64,000 bases of DNA from Heliocidaris erythrogramma (Eukaryota > Echinodermata > Echinoidea > Camarodonta > Echinometridae), in the NCBI GenBank assembly GCA_025617745.1, contig CM046866.1, positions 11,787,725 through 11,851,724 of the forward strand. The letters are read 5' to 3'. Made by a program: the position numbers and the translations under genes. Positions 41,143-53,239 of this stretch are shown piece after piece (position 1 is the stretch's first letter; each line of letters opens with the position of its first letter). The notes under the pieces are model-generated. The model saw only the letters and a list, made by a program, of their open reading frames with translations, was not told the origin of the DNA and searched no databases.

Positions 41143-42270
41143 AAACCAATCAATACTAACATTGCCTGTTGCTGATTGTCCTCTTGACATTCATAAATAA
41201 TGGTCGTAACAGTGGGGGAAAACCCGTGTTTAGGAATTGCGAGTACAATTATTCCTGTACAGAATTGAAGCACATTATTTCTCGTAGACTGACTATTATC
41301 ACACATTTATCATCCCCTTATTCTCTCACTCTCATTCTCTCCAATTCTTTCCATCCCTTCTTCCCTTTCCTCTGTCTTTCTCTTTCTATCTGTCTTTGAG
41401 TAATTATGTTTAACTTATAATTTACATGTAGCTATTAACCTGTATGATACATTTATTCTGACATTATCCGTTTCATGTCTTATTTATTATATGTTTTTAA
41501 TTTTGTTGCCAGTTAGGCCAATTATATGGATTGATAACAATAATCTGAATCTAAATCTGAATTCTTCTAAAAAGAAATGATCACAAGCATCTTCTGATTG
41601 AGTGATTACACAATAGATTTATTAGAAATTACCTGCTTAATGGAGGTGTAAATGTTTGATACCAACTTCCAAAGAAAATCACTTGACTATTTCACAGATT
41701 TCACAAATGCAAGAGTGCTTTAACAGCTACCATGTTTTCAAATTAGTTAAGGTATCATATTTGTATTTCATCATAAATATGTGCCTATACATGAACAATA
41801 CCCACAGTAATTACGTCATTTTTCACACAAATAGTTTTCCCCCACGGTAACCCAAACAATGGTACTTGTTAACTGGTATAATCAAGATGTTTTGAGAAGT
41901 GAGACTGCTTTAATAGCACTCGTCGTTTAGATATACTCGGTCGTAACTTCCTCGTTGCTTTAAAGGGAATCTTGATTTCTGGGAAAGGAAAAACATAATT
42001 TGTGAGTAAACGAAGAAGCTTGATGGGAGGAATTTTAATTTGTAAACAAATTTTTAGGCATTTTTACTCCCAGTGTTGTGAGCTTTATCATTCTGTTTAT
42101 GTTAGTTTGAAAAAAATTATCATAGTAGAAATGTCCTCTGAACAGGATTGCTCTTCAAATGCCATCACATTCAAAATATGACAAAAAACAACTGAATGTT
42201 CGTACTGAACATTTGTGTGTATAGTACCATATTCACATTTCTGTGTGCGGTGCATGTCCTCTCAGCAGGA
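41143..42270. other. No gene seen
   Basis: Unremarkable AT-rich DNA with a pyrimidine-rich patch at 41310-41400. No supported exon, repeat pair or RNA gene. Confidence 0.4.
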
Positions 42271-42325
42271 CTGAGTCAATTTCTTATCATTTTGATGATT
42301 CCAAAATGATAAGAAATTGACTCAG
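42271..42325. repeat. Perfect 24-bp-arm hairpin
   Basis: CTGAGTCAATTTCTTATCAT-TTTG and its exact complement are separated by 7 nt. AP-1-like TGAGTCA is included by the ends. Confidence 0.85.
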
Positions 42326-42364
42326 CCAAGACCTTACAGCATACACCAATTCTTATTAGCTATA

Positions 42365-43435
42365 CAGTGCGTCCACAAAAAAAAGAAACCCTAAAACAAA
42401 GAGTTATTGTAACCATACTATGTGCTCTATGACAATAATTATCTATTTTCCCATTAACTAGAAGTATTATGCTTTTAAATGATGCTTGATGGCATCCATC
42501 CGTTCCTGATTTACCGAGCAGCAGCATTTTGAAAATGACATGTAAAAACTCAAATGTGTCAGATTTGGGTAAAACCGTGAAGACGTTAGTATCACATGCA
42601 AAAATGACTAAATAGTAATACCAGCTTTAAGAGTAATACCAGCTTTAAGAGATATTGTACGTGAAATTCCCTTGTCTGACGGCATGAATTTAATCAGAAA
42701 TTCATAAAACACGGGTCAATACCAATTTTCAGGGGTGGTAGGGGCATACGCCCCCAAAATTTCTAAAATCAATAAATATCACTCAAAAGATAAAAAAGTG
42801 CCCTTCGTGTGATGGAAAAGGTGCCCCTCCTGAGGTGGGAAATTGCCATAACCTTGATATTTTTTCTACTTATGCGCCCTTTCTACCTTGTATTCCATCG
42901 GATGACAATGGAGATTGCCACTTACTTTACTTTTATGAAAAATATTACCCGTCTGCCCGCTTTGTTCTTAAAAGAAACTTCAGTTCAGAAAAATGCACAA
43001 AAAAATTGCTTTTCATTTCGATTGCAGGTACCATTTCAATACCAAACATTTCCCTTTCTTTACCCCCGACATCGACAAAGCATTGACCATCCTTTATGTC
43101 ATGATGAGGGTGTTATCCTTACCCTCATTATTGAAAGAAGCAGACGAAAATAGTCTGCTCATATGGTTTTAAAAGATTATGTTACATTTTGGTCATGTTC
43201 GCATGTGATCCTAACGTTTTCACGGTTTTACCCAAATCCGGCACAATTTAGTTTTTACATGTCATTTTCAAAATGCTGCTGCTCTGTGAAGCATGTACGG
43301 ATGGATGCCATCAAGGTATCATTTAAAAGCATGATACTTCTAGCTTATGGAAAACAGATAATTATCGTCATAGAGCACATAGTGTGTGACAGTTGCCCTT
43401 TGTTTTAAGGTTTCGTTTTTTTCTGGGACGCACTG
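42365..43435. mobile_element. CAGTGCGTCC mariner-like element, long inverted arms
   Basis: Ends CAGTGCGTCCACAAAAAAAA and, inverted, CAGTGCGTCCCAGAAAAAAA, flanked by TA. Arms of about 250-300 bp pair (ATGATGCTTGATGGCATCCA with its complement near 43300). The centre has no recognisable transposase. Confidence 0.8.
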
Positions 43436-43704
43436 TATAATCAACCTTTCCCAATTGCTTGAGACAGTTTCTTTCATAATTCAGTCTCATGACCAGAACT
43501 CAACTTTATCTTTAAAGCCCCAAATCAGTCAAACACAAACCATTTAGGTCCAGGCAAGGAGTAAGTGAGTTGAGTTATTGCAAATCATATATGCAATTGA
43601 TACATGCTCATGCATGCCAGCTCTGATGTACAAAAATTTTCCGATTAAAATAAAATATATGTAATAATCCATTCATGAATTTAGCGAATGCAAAATATTG
43701 CCTC

Positions 43705-44130
43705 CTCTTAAACCTTTCAAGACAATAACTGACCACATTTTGTGGTTTGGCTCAAAAGCTTTTGATTCAGAGCTCTAATAAAAATATACCAGATGCAGAC
43801 TAGAACGAGCAAAAAATTGAAGAACACGCTATGTTCATTTTGTTGCATGACCATATATATTGCGTTTGATGCCAGGAATTTTAAAAATGAGAGTAAGCTT
43901 CAAAATCCTTAAATTGGCAACACACTGAGACGTTCATAATCACAATATTTTATCATAATTTGCAATTTTTTACAACTTTTCGACAAAATTTGTAGCTATG
44001 TATATTATTTTCAAGGACATTAGGCCCACATCTTATTAGAACCATGTTGCACTAAAAAGAAATTTATTATTTTTCTTGTTGCCAATTTGAAGAATAAAAT
44101 GTGATTAATTTAGCCCTTAAATAATCCTTG
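43705..44130. repeat. Dispersed repeat, copy 2
   Basis: Pairs with 8574-8960 in the same orientation over about 400 bp, at around 75 percent identity. No terminal inverted repeats seen. Confidence 0.65.
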
Positions 44131-44196
44131 TCCTTTAAAGAAAATTTGAATTGAATAGTACTGTTGCCTAAATATAATGTTGTATTAACAATCACA

Positions 44197-44355
44197 TGGG
44201 GTGTTGCAAGAAAGTTGCAATCAATTGCAAATTGTAAAACAAATTAGAACAACCATTCTGAATGGTTCAGGGTCTGCCCATTCAAGAAGATGCGCTTGCA
44301 ACAATAATTTTGATTGGTCAGTACCGATCAGTCGCAACTTTCTTGCAACACCCCA
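44197..44355. mobile_element. Harbinger-like MITE, copy 1
   Basis: Inverted ends TGGGGTGTTGCAAGAAAGTT bound 159 bp. Flanks ACA and ATA give no exact 3-bp duplication. About 90 percent identical to 45588-45763. Confidence 0.75.
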
Positions 44356-44471
44356 ATAGTCTGCCATTGATGAGTCCTGCTTTTCCTCAGAAAGATGATG
44401 AAACAAACTTACCTATTTGTTTAAAGTTTATCATCAATTAAAATGCCGTTGTTAATAATCACTTCATGATA

Positions 44472-45495
44472 GATTTGATTGAGAAAAGCTGCACACAACA
44501 CCAAGTCATTATTATTCACGCAGTGCAATCATCATGTACATTACTTAGCTGTATATTCTGATATAAATTTTCATATACGATGTGTAAGATATTTCCAATG
44601 ATGATTATTTTCCTTCTTTACATTCTACAATAGCATTACACATTGTGCTTTGTAACATTATGCTTACATCCTGAGAAATCACATCGATGTACATGCACCT
44701 GTCTATTGCCAAATTTGACGGTTTAAAGAAGGAAAATGTTCAAACATTTTTGAAAAAATATTTATCACAAGTGATGAATACGATTTAGTTGATATATATT
44801 CAAATTCGAACATTTTATAGTTTGTTCACTTACCCTTTAATGGGCCGTATATCAAACTGAGCTCGAAAAAACCCCGGAAAGGAGTTATGACTAGGTCTTG
44901 TCATCCTGGACTAATTATGTACAAATGTGGTACTGGGCAAGTCCAACGTATGTCCAATACGTTACGAAATATTATGGAATTTTATTATAGAATTGTGAAA
45001 ATAATTATGTTGATGTAAAAATATAATTTTACTTGATATTTTGTCTGATCAGAGCTCTTCCAGGTCTACCAGCTACTAGCATGTACTTGCCCTATTATAT
45101 ATAGGCGTAAACATTAAATATGCAAGCCAACATTACGACATAACAATTATGTGACAATCAAGTATTCTTTCCAAATTGAGGGAAAGGCGTTGAATACCAG
45201 AAGAACGTACGACCGATTAATAAACATCTATAAAAGTACAGAAAAACGGAGAGAAACTTACTTTAGACCGTACAGTTATGATTTATAATAATGTAACAGG
45301 CTCTGCAATCGGCATACACATATAAGTACGGACAAAACAATTATGTGATAATCAACAAGTGAATGAAGTATACAACGCAAAATGTTATTATCAAATTGAA
45401 AATTGACTTGGCGCGTAACTTATAGACAGTCTACAACCCAAATAAAACAACGAATGAATGAAGTATTTACAACGCAAAACGTTTTTTTCAAGGCC
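44472..45495. repeat. Tandem triplication, unit A
   Basis: Begins GATTGAGAAAAGCTGCAC. Shares with units B and C: AGCTGTATATTCTG, GCACTGGGCAAG-type TACTGGGCAAGTCCAA, TATGTCCAATACGTTAC and AAACGGAGAGAAACTTAC. No open frame conserved between units. Confidence 0.75.
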
Positions 45496-45514
45496 TCAGG
45501 TATCCTTTAAGAGA

Positions 45515-46908
45515 GATTAGATTGAGAAAAGCTGCACGCAACACCAAATCATTATCCACGCAATGCAATTCTCATTTACATGACTTATGGGGTGTTGCAA
45601 GAAAGTTGCAATCGATTGCAAATTGTAAAGCAAATTGGAACAGCCATTCTGAATGGTTCAGGGTCTGCCCATGCAAGAAGATGCGCTTGCAACAATGATT
45701 TTGATTGGTCAGTACCGATCAGTTGCAACTTGCAATCAATCGCAACTTTCTTGCAACACCCCATTAGCTGTATATTCTGAGATAAATTTTCCAATGATAA
45801 CTATTTTCCTTTTTACATTCCATAGTAGCATTAGACATTGTGCTTTGTAACATTATACTTACAACGTGAGAAATCACATACCTGTCTTTTATCAAATTCG
45901 ATGGTTTAAAGAAGGAAAATGTCCAAGCATTCTTGAAAGATTGGAGATAATATTTATCACAACATGTGATGGAAATGATTATTCAAATTCAAACATTTTA
46001 TTGTTTGTTCACGTACCCTTAAATGGGCCATACGCCAAACTGATCTCGAAAAAACAGAAAGTTATAGGACTAGCTCTTGTGATCCTAGACTAATCATGTA
46101 CAAATGTGGTACTGGGCAAGTCCAAGATATGTCCAATACGTTACCAAATATTATGGAATTGTATAATAGAATTGTGAAAATATGTTGATGTAAAAATATC
46201 ATTTTACTGGATATTTTGTCTGATCAGATTCCGAGCTCTCCCAGGTCTACCAGCAATCATCAGTCATCAGATATACTTGAATAAAGATGTGGTCGGTAAT
46301 GTATGGGACTAAATAGCATGGACATGATGGACTTGCTCTATTATAGGCATAAACATTATAAATGCAAGCCAACATAACGACATAACAATTATGTGACAAT
46401 CAAGTATTCTTTCCAAAAGAAGGGAAAGAATACCACCAGATTGTACGACCAATCAATAAACATAATATTACAGTAAAATAAACATTACTTTTCAAACGGA
46501 GAGAAACTTACTTTACACCGTGTAATTACCATTTATAATAATGTAAAATGCTCTGCAATCGCATACAAATATCCACAACTAAAAACAAATACATGTATTT
46601 ACATTACAAGGGCTACTTTGTAGTATTACAGTAAAATGTATGTACTACAACAAACAAATATGCTTTTCATTGAACAAACATACAAAATAATGAATCCGGA
46701 ATAACAAATCCCGGGCAACTGAACATAGGAGTAGGCGATATAACCATACAAAAAAGAACACTTCTTGTTATGTATATAAATACTATAATCGAAAAAGATT
46801 ACATTTCAAGTTTTCCTATTTCAGGTATGTACATATACACTTTAATGGACATAGAATGATTACTTATTTTACAGATATAGCTATGACTATAGGCGTACGT
46901 CTCACAAA
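45515..46908. repeat. Tandem triplication, unit B
   Basis: Same order of blocks as unit A, interrupted by the MITE at 45588-45763. It adds an internal stretch (46600-46908) with AACAAATCCCGGGCAA that unit C also has. Confidence 0.75.
45588..45763. mobile_element. Harbinger-like MITE, copy 2, exact TTA duplication
   Basis: 176 bp with ends TGGGGTGTTGCAAGAAAGTT. TTA at 45585-45587 and 45764-45766; unit A reads ACATTACTTAGCTG with a single TTA (44544 region). The 3-bp TWA target and the GGGGTGTTGC end point to PIF/Harbinger. Confidence 0.85.
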
Positions 46909-47154
46909 GCTGTATCTTCTATTAAGATAAATTTTCATGTATGATGTGTATTAAATTTTTTTTTTCCAATGATAGCTATTTTCCTTTTTACATTCCATAA
47001 TTGCATAGACACTGTGCTTAATAGCAGCATTATACTCACATCGTGAGAATTCACATACCTGTATCAAATTGACGGTTTAAAGAAGGAAATTGTCCAAGCA
47101 TTCTTGAAAGATTGAAGAGAATATTTATCACAAGTGATGGAAATCATTGATACA

Positions 47155-48124
47155 CAGCCCTGGAAAAAAAATATTAGACCGCTGCATTTGGAGGCATACA
47201 GGGAGCGTTAAGTCCATTGTCTATATGGAAGTAGGAACATGAGCATAAACAGCTAATTCATTATCAATGGACTACTAATCCCAGTGGCGTATCTAGGGGG
47301 TGGCGCAACAGGCGCCCCCCCCCCCCCCCCTATTGGCCGTCGTAAAAATAACAAAAAAAAAAAAAAGGTGTTCATTAAATAGGCTTCAAAATTGGTCACA
47401 TATAGGATTATTTTGCATCTCAGCCCTTCTTCAGAGGCAAAAATTTTCCAAAGGGCAGGGGGCACCCCCTCCCCTTAGACCCCTCCCCAGGACGGCGATC
47501 AATAATGCCTGGCGCCCCCTATTGGGAAATCCTGGATACGCCCCATCCCCCATTACAATTACCTTTGTGACAATTACCCAAAGACAACAAGGACGACTAC
47601 GGCAAGAACAAACTGCCCGGACAAATTTTCCCCAGAAATTACCCCCACCCGCTCCATTTTCCTATGAGAAAGGGTTTTCGACCACATAATAGACAACAAA
47701 TGTCTGAGAGGATGAATTTCAAGTGTTACTTGTCTTGGTTTGAGCAGTATGGCCTGCTCATGATTCTACTAAGAACATTTGAACGTGCATAAAACTTGAA
47801 GACAATAGAAAATTTAAGTTATCGAAAAGGAAAAGATTCCAGCTACATACATGCAACCCATTATGGACAGCATGTCACAAGGCATGGCTGCTATCATCAA
47901 ATGTACATGTACCAATTAGCCACCCAGAACTGAACAAACTGCCTCTAGAGAAGTGAACATGGCTTAACCAGACAATCAGGCATACCTCCTGGATGATTAT
48001 CCCAGAGACCATTAATGTCAGAACATTTTTTTTAAACCGTCCTAACCATGGTAAAGTCATGCGTAACTTCACTAACAGCTTTATGAAACACCCCCCTGGT
48101 CTAATAATTTTTTTTCCAGGGCTT
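47155..48124. mobile_element. CAGCCCTGGAAAAAAA element, longer relative
   Basis: Left CAGCCCTGGAAAAAAAATAT and inverted right AGCCCTGGAAAAAAAATTAT, both leading to TTAGACC. It interrupts unit C of the triplication between GATACA and TTATATTC. Carries a hAT-like insert at 47283-47545. Confidence 0.7.
47283..47545. mobile_element. hAT-like element with GTGGCGTATCTAGG end
   Basis: Left AGTGGCGTATCTAGGGGGTG followed by GGCGC and a C-run; right GGCGCCCCCTATTGGG then ATCCTGGATACGCC. This is an imperfect inverted pair. Proline-rich frames here are artefacts. Confidence 0.5.
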
Positions 48125-48898
48125 TATATTCAAATTCAAATATTTTATTGTTTACGTACCCTCAATTGGGCCGTATGCCAAAACTGATCTCGAAAAAAAC
48201 AGAAAGAAGTTATAGGACTAGGTCTTGTGATCCTAGACTAATCATGTACAAATATGGTACTCGGCAAGTCCAAGATATGTCCAATACATTACCAATATTA
48301 TTGAGTTTTGTTATAGAATTCTGAACATATTTTGATGTAAAATATAATTTTACTTGATATTATGTATGATCAGATTCAGAAGTCTCCCAGATCTACCAGC
48401 AATCATCAGTCATCAGATATACTTAAATAAAGAGGTGGTCGGTAATAGCATGGACTTATCCTATTATAGGCATAAACATCATAAATGCAAGCCAACATAT
48501 TATAGGCGACGTAACAAAGTATGTGACAATCAATTATTCTTTCCAAAATGAGGGAAAAACGTTGAATACCACCAGAATATACGACCAATTAATAAACATA
48601 ATTATATAAAATTACAGGAAAAAACAGAGAAAGACTTTGATATTGATATTACATTAAAATATAGGAATATGATAATATTATAATTATATGTACTACAACA
48701 GTCGTTGAACAAACATAAAATACAAAAAACAATCCGGTGTAACAAATCCCGGGCAATGGAACAGAGGAGTAAGCGATATAACTATACTGAAAAGAACACG
48801 TCTTGTCCTTATGAAAATATACTATAATCTACATTACATTTCGAATCTTCCGATTTCATCTCTGTACATAGAATTTAACGGACATTTATCATGAATTA

Positions 48899-48904
48899 TT
48901 TATT
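48899..48904 (-). promoter_or_regulatory. Candidate poly(A) signal of the death-domain gene
   Basis: AATAAA on the minus strand, 173 nt downstream of the TAA stop codon at 49077-49079. It is the first canonical signal I see after the stop. Confidence 0.45.
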
Positions 48905-49076
48905 CTAAGATATATCTAGGACTATACGGCTACGTCTTACAAAGTTTCTTTCTTCGTGGGCGTGATGATGAAATAGTGTTCTTTCAATGAACATCTGTCT
49001 GTGGCCTTTTAACCCCCTTTTTAAGGAAAGGATTCATCTGATTCAAAATCATAACTTTGAACTTTGAACTTACAGA

Positions 49077-49362
49077 TTAACCGAAGTACTCCTCTGCGAG
49101 TTCTTTAAAGTCTGTATCAAGAAGGGCATTTTTTAACTGCAATACCTGTGACTGCCTGGGCGTTCGCCTTTTCCAGTCCATTAACATGGCGCGTGTACCA
49201 TCGTTGCAGTTCTGGCCGTCTCGTCTCACATTGGAGGCTTTGTACTGAAGCCATCTATTATGTCTGAAGCCTAACTTTCTGGCCAGGTTATTAAGACAGT
49301 CGTGATTCGCAAGGCTATCTGCAATATCGGAAATTTTCTCCTCAGAAACCTCGCTGACCTGA
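49077..49362 (-). CDS. Death-domain gene, terminal exon
   Basis: Acceptor TTTTAACAG, 286 nt, stop TAA. The first T completes AGT (Ser). The Death domain fills nearly the whole exon: helix 1 (KISDIADSL), WLQYKASN, MDWKRRTP and the final EEYFG. The alternative acceptor 4 nt downstream would break the phase, so 49362 is preferred. Confidence 0.88.
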
Positions 49363-51580
49363 CTGTTAAAACAAAAGATTTATAACGAAAAAAAGTTTGC
49401 ATGAAGCAGATATCTCCAAGAGGGCTTAAACCTAACAAGGCCGGGGTATTTTGGGAGTTCTTATGGCCGGGGGGGGGGGGGCTCCCAGGCCTCCCCCCCC
49501 CCCCCTAAGATCTCGGCAACGGTTGACTCTGCGCGCATGAAATTTGGCAAAGATGTAGATTAACTTGTGTAGAACACAATCCCGGTGGAATTTTTTTCAA
49601 TATTAATACGCAAATTAGCTGTGTCATGTGTATTACAAGCCAATAATGTATTTCTTTGTTTTTATTCTTATGTATTTCTTTGTATTTTTTTGTTTTTTAA
49701 TTTCAATGTATTCTATTGTTTGCCAACCATGAAGCATATTTGTTAAATGAATATTGTGATAATAAACAAGAAATTGTAATGATTACTAGGAATGGTTACT
49801 TTTTTCCCAAAGGCTAATACACACATGAACGGAGAATTTGATCATTTTGCTTGACATGTGATCAATAATTGTAATCTGACACCAGAACCGTATGACCAAT
49901 ACACATAAATGAGGTATCAAAATGTGCGTGAAACATCAGGAAAAATAGTCATGAAATTTGAGCGCGAAAGATTCAGTCGTCGCGAGGCCACGTACAAAAT
50001 TCGGGAGGGGGGTCTCCCAGCCCCCCCCCCCCCCCGGCCTAGTTAGGGTTAAAAGACACCCACCATGCTCACATCATCGTATGTTATCATCAGTTTCTTC
50101 TCAAGTCAGATGAAAAGAGTAGTTCAGTGTGAAGCAAAGTTCTTATCGCACCACCCCTTGTCAGCAAAATAAAAACATTAAAAATATGCGGAAGTAATAT
50201 TGTGCGGAAATGCTTGTCCGACCCAACACTATAAATTCATCAATGCCAAATTTCACGGTAATATATATATATATATATATATAGTAAGGAAATGACATAT
50301 ACAAGAGCTTCGGCAACTCGGGTGGAAATAAATACAATGTGAAAGGAAATGAGAGAATAATGGTTGCGTAACCGAGCTTTGTTGCCCCAAACTGCTCTGG
50401 ATATAGACATTAAAACTTTTTCTTACATTCCAACATTGATAACTCAAAAGTTTCTTATTCAGTTCAGGTCAAATGTACATTGTATAATCTTGAGTCATTT
50501 TCTTGGGGTTGGCGCCAAAAGATCATTTCAATAAAAAATTATCAATTGTGAAACTGTATTGCTTTCTTTAAAGTAGTCAGATGCCAGGATTGTGTAAACA
50601 CACCCTACTGTCCATCTTCTTGCGGAGTTGGCTTTGATGCTGTATCTGTTTATAGCAGTAATGGTTTGAATGTCTGCAGATGCAAAAGTCTCGAAAAGAC
50701 AATTGTTAGGTTTCTGCTAGTTGTATAAATACGACCTATTACGGAACTCAAAACGTATTTTATACCGTGTTATACATAAAAAAAACGTAAAGCGAAGGAT
50801 GCGTTCGCTTCAAATTTAAATTTCAAAGCAATTTGTTAAATGCTAGTTATTAAGCGGACAAGGTCAGATGCTCTCCAGTTTCCCGATGTGCAATAAGGGA
50901 AGTATTATTGTAATAATCAAAATGTATTCATTTATAAAAGTGCAACGGAGAGCGGGTTCAGATCGAATCCAAGATGTCGATATAAAATTGTATATACATG
51001 TACCTTCGCTGAGACTCTGTCGACTCATCCTCTGCCTGGGAAGATGTTGATGGGCCTTGAGTTGATTGTGTTGCAGTTGATTCTGGGACATAAACCATTG
51101 TCCGTCAGTAATTATCATCATTGTGACATTAAACAACTACAAATACTTTTAAACATAAAATGATACATATCATTCTTTACGGAGAAAAATGCGTTTTGCA
51201 CAATTTAAAATGTACAAAGGGTAAACTGTATCATAAAGCAAGAGGCGATGTGGCCATGCCTACTGCATTAAAGTTGTATATACACCGAAGAGCATTAGAT
51301 ATGGCCAATATTTTTTTATATTCAGTAATGTTCATGGACATATTCTTTGTTCTCCATCTAATATTTAGGATTACCGTCACATTGCTCATTACTATGTAAT
51401 ATTTTATGATATTTATTTTCATGTTTTACCTTCAAAGTCGATATGAAACTGTATTTCCATTGCTGTGGTTTGTTTCAAGATGAACTTTAAAATTGCCCGA
51501 TTTTCTGTGGTCCCACGTGCCTCCAGTGTGAATGGAATGGAACAGCGGTAACGGGGGAACAAATCTTCTTCCTTCCTTCT
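49077..51580 (-). CDS. Death-domain protein, three C-terminal exons (partial)
   Basis: Exons 51430-51580, 51004-51082 and 49077-49362 join in phase to about 170 residues ending at TAA. Order: a beta-rich segment (PRYRCSIPFTLEARGTTENR, then FILKQTTAMEIQFHIDFE), a Ser/Thr-rich linker (STATQSTQGPSTSSQAEDES) and a Death domain (EKISDIADSLANHDCLNNLA, GFRHNRWLQYK, AMLMDWKRRTPRQS, DTDFKELAEEYFG). Death domains form helical bundles that build signalling complexes in the cytoplasm. The beta segment before it resembles the UPA region of UNC5/PIDD/ankyrin proteins; that is inference. The 5' exons are not identified; a LINE (53240-57075) lies upstream. Confidence 0.82.
49433..50050. mobile_element. CTAACWAGGCCGGGG TIR element in the intron
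   Basis: Left CCTAACAAGGCCGGGG and inverted right CCTAACTAGGCCGGGGGG, followed inside by GGGAG and G/C runs. About 615 bp between death-domain exons; non-coding. The homopolymer runs are assembly-sensitive. Confidence 0.65.
50283..50375. repeat. Repeat shared with 27110-27195
   Basis: AAGGAAATGACATATACAAG through GGAAATAAATACAAT and GAAAGGAAATGAGAGAATAA matches the sequence left of the 27160-27232 hairpin; preceded by (AT)n in both places. Confidence 0.7.
51004..51082 (-). CDS. Death-domain gene, exon n-1 (Ser/Thr-rich linker)
   Basis: Acceptor TATGTCCCAG, donor CGAAG|GTACAT, 79 nt. It completes the Glu codon, then encodes 25 residues rich in Ser, Thr and Gln, and leaves two bases of a Ser codon. 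A flexible linker. Confidence 0.78.
51430..51580 (-). CDS. Death-domain gene, exon n-2 (possible UPA end)
   Basis: Acceptor ATTTTCAG, donor GAAG|GTAAAA, 151 nt. It begins in phase 0 (if the frame is correct) and leaves one base of a Glu codon. The F-x-L ... QFHIDF pattern suits the end of a beta-sandwich module. Confidence 0.75.
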
Positions 51581-51961
51581 CTGAAAATAGGATTAAGAAA
51601 GTGTCACTGCAAAGATTTAGAAACAAAAATGTTCGAACGAAATGAAAAGCCCCGTGTTGAGGACACAAATGTAAAAATCAACCACAAATGTAAAAACATT
51701 GCACCCGCAAATGTCAAAATAACCACAAATGTCATAACATGTCAACCACAAGTCTAAAAATAACCACAAATGTAACTAGAATTTAATTCGTCATGAGGAC
51801 GAATTTGGTGGTCTGTCTTTCAATTTGTATGATCGTGATTGTAATCAGGATGATCATAATAATGGGGAAATACTAAACTGAAGATAGGAAGTCAAGAATT
51901 CCATGAATGGAGACGCTTCTTTAGGACAGGAATGTAGCAAAATGTGTGAAACGGTCACTGT

Positions 51962-52240
51962 AAAATTATTATGGTGATGATTATGATGATGAAGATGATA
52001 TAATGATGGTTATAATGATTATGATGATATAATGATGATGATGATGAATAGCGATGATGATCATGACGGTGACGATAATAATGATGATGTTGATGTTGAT
52101 AATCATGATGATGAAGGTGATAATGATGATGATTGATGATGTGATAATGGTGATGATTATGGTGATGGTGATTATGAAGATGATGATGATATAATGACGA
52201 TGGTGATAATGATGATGATGATGGGGATAATGGTGATGAC
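51962..52240. repeat. (GAT)n microsatellite
   Basis: Interrupted GAT/GGT/TAT trinucleotide repeats of about 280 bp upstream of the death-domain exons. Frames read from it (poly-His, Ser or Asp) are artefacts. Confidence 0.95.
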
Positions 52241-52252
52241 CATAACTGCAAT

Positions 52253-52386
52253 GACAGTGACCTTAACCATGCCAAATATGAAAGAGAAATCACATTTCGT
52301 TATGAAGATACGACCATAAGTTGATTTTTACAAAATGGCGCCTGGATGACGTCACGATAATCTGATGACCTTGAAAAAAGATGCGG
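52253..52386. repeat. Dispersed repeat with AAAATGGCGCC, copy 1
   Basis: GTTATGAAGATACGACC through ACAAAATGGCGCCTGGATGA and TGATGACCTTGAAAAA recurs at 57535-57668 on the same strand. The two copies bracket the LINE region, so the LINE may lie inside or between copies of a larger repeat. Confidence 0.65.
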
Positions 52387-52697
52387 GAATTTGATTAGGC
52401 CTGATGACTGACGAAAATTTCAAGATAATTGACTAAGCCAATTTTGAGAAATTGTGATATCAAATAGCACTATTTGACATTGCAGGATACTTGGGAGATA
52501 AACCCCATAGCTTTAATACACGACAGGGAATCACAATTTCCATAGGGTTGTACACAAACTACTGCACACTACTTTCCAATAGACAAAACACGCAAAATAA
52601 GGCAGTTTAGTACATGGTTTGTGATTGTATATGATATAATAGTCGAAGAAGATGGTAAAATGAAAGGCAAAAAGAAGCAGCAAACATTTTTTTTTAA

Positions 52698-52768
52698 TGG
52701 ACCCACCGGGGATCGAACCTGGGTCACCGGAATGAGAGGCAAGTGCTATAACCAATATACCAAAATAT
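52698..52768 (-). pseudogene. tRNA-like sequence (SINE head or pseudogene)
   Basis: On the minus strand TTGGTATATTGGTTATAGCA is D-arm/A-box-like and CCCAGGTTCGATCCCCGG a T arm with B box. The T arm is preceded by a tRNA-sized anticodon region with a 9-nt loop. The acceptor stem does not pair (the 3' strand would be GGGTCCA), so a functional tRNA is unlikely. An A-run follows, as in a SINE. Confidence 0.5.
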
Positions 52769-53239
52769 TTCCCATAGGGATAACACGTAAGCGAAAAACG
52801 GGATTCTCAAATCCCATTTTGTAGTTAAAAATTGGGCATGATCCCGACATTTGATCAAAATTGGAGACCACATTTATAAAAGCTTATAGTCTCAGCTATA
52901 ACACACTAAAATCTGGAAGAAAATAGACCAAAAACAACTGAGATCCAGCTCAGAGAACAATTTCATGTAGATTCATGATTCTTCCATAGACATTACACGC
53001 AAATAGCGAAAATTCTGACATCTGTTATTGAAAATTTCACTGTGATAACCTCAGCAAAATGAAAAATGGTGGCAGCTGGTCTTGTAGAGAACTGTCTCAG
53101 CTATAACATATCAAAATTTGGAAGAAAATCTATTACTGAAATATTATCAAAATGAATTAAAAAATGATAACATCATTTTTTTCAGAATCATATTTTTGAG
53201 TTCATAGGCAAATAGGCCATCATAGGCCATCTCCTCCGC

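Larger units (their letters stand above)
46909..48945. repeat. Tandem triplication, unit C
   Basis: Third copy, lengthened by the element at 47155-48124. Its right end lies 130 bp from the stop codon of the death-domain gene, so part of it is probably that gene's 3' UTR. Confidence 0.75.

Noticed and set aside
47300..47689. Proline-rich 129-residue open frame
   Set aside because: Lies in nested transposon ends with C-runs (hAT-like termini); composition is an artefact.
51955..52293. His-rich open frame on the minus strand
   Set aside because: Translation of the (GAT)n microsatellite.
52698..52768. Functional tRNA-Glu-like gene
   Set aside because: The acceptor strands do not pair and the anticodon loop is 9 nt; better read as a SINE head.
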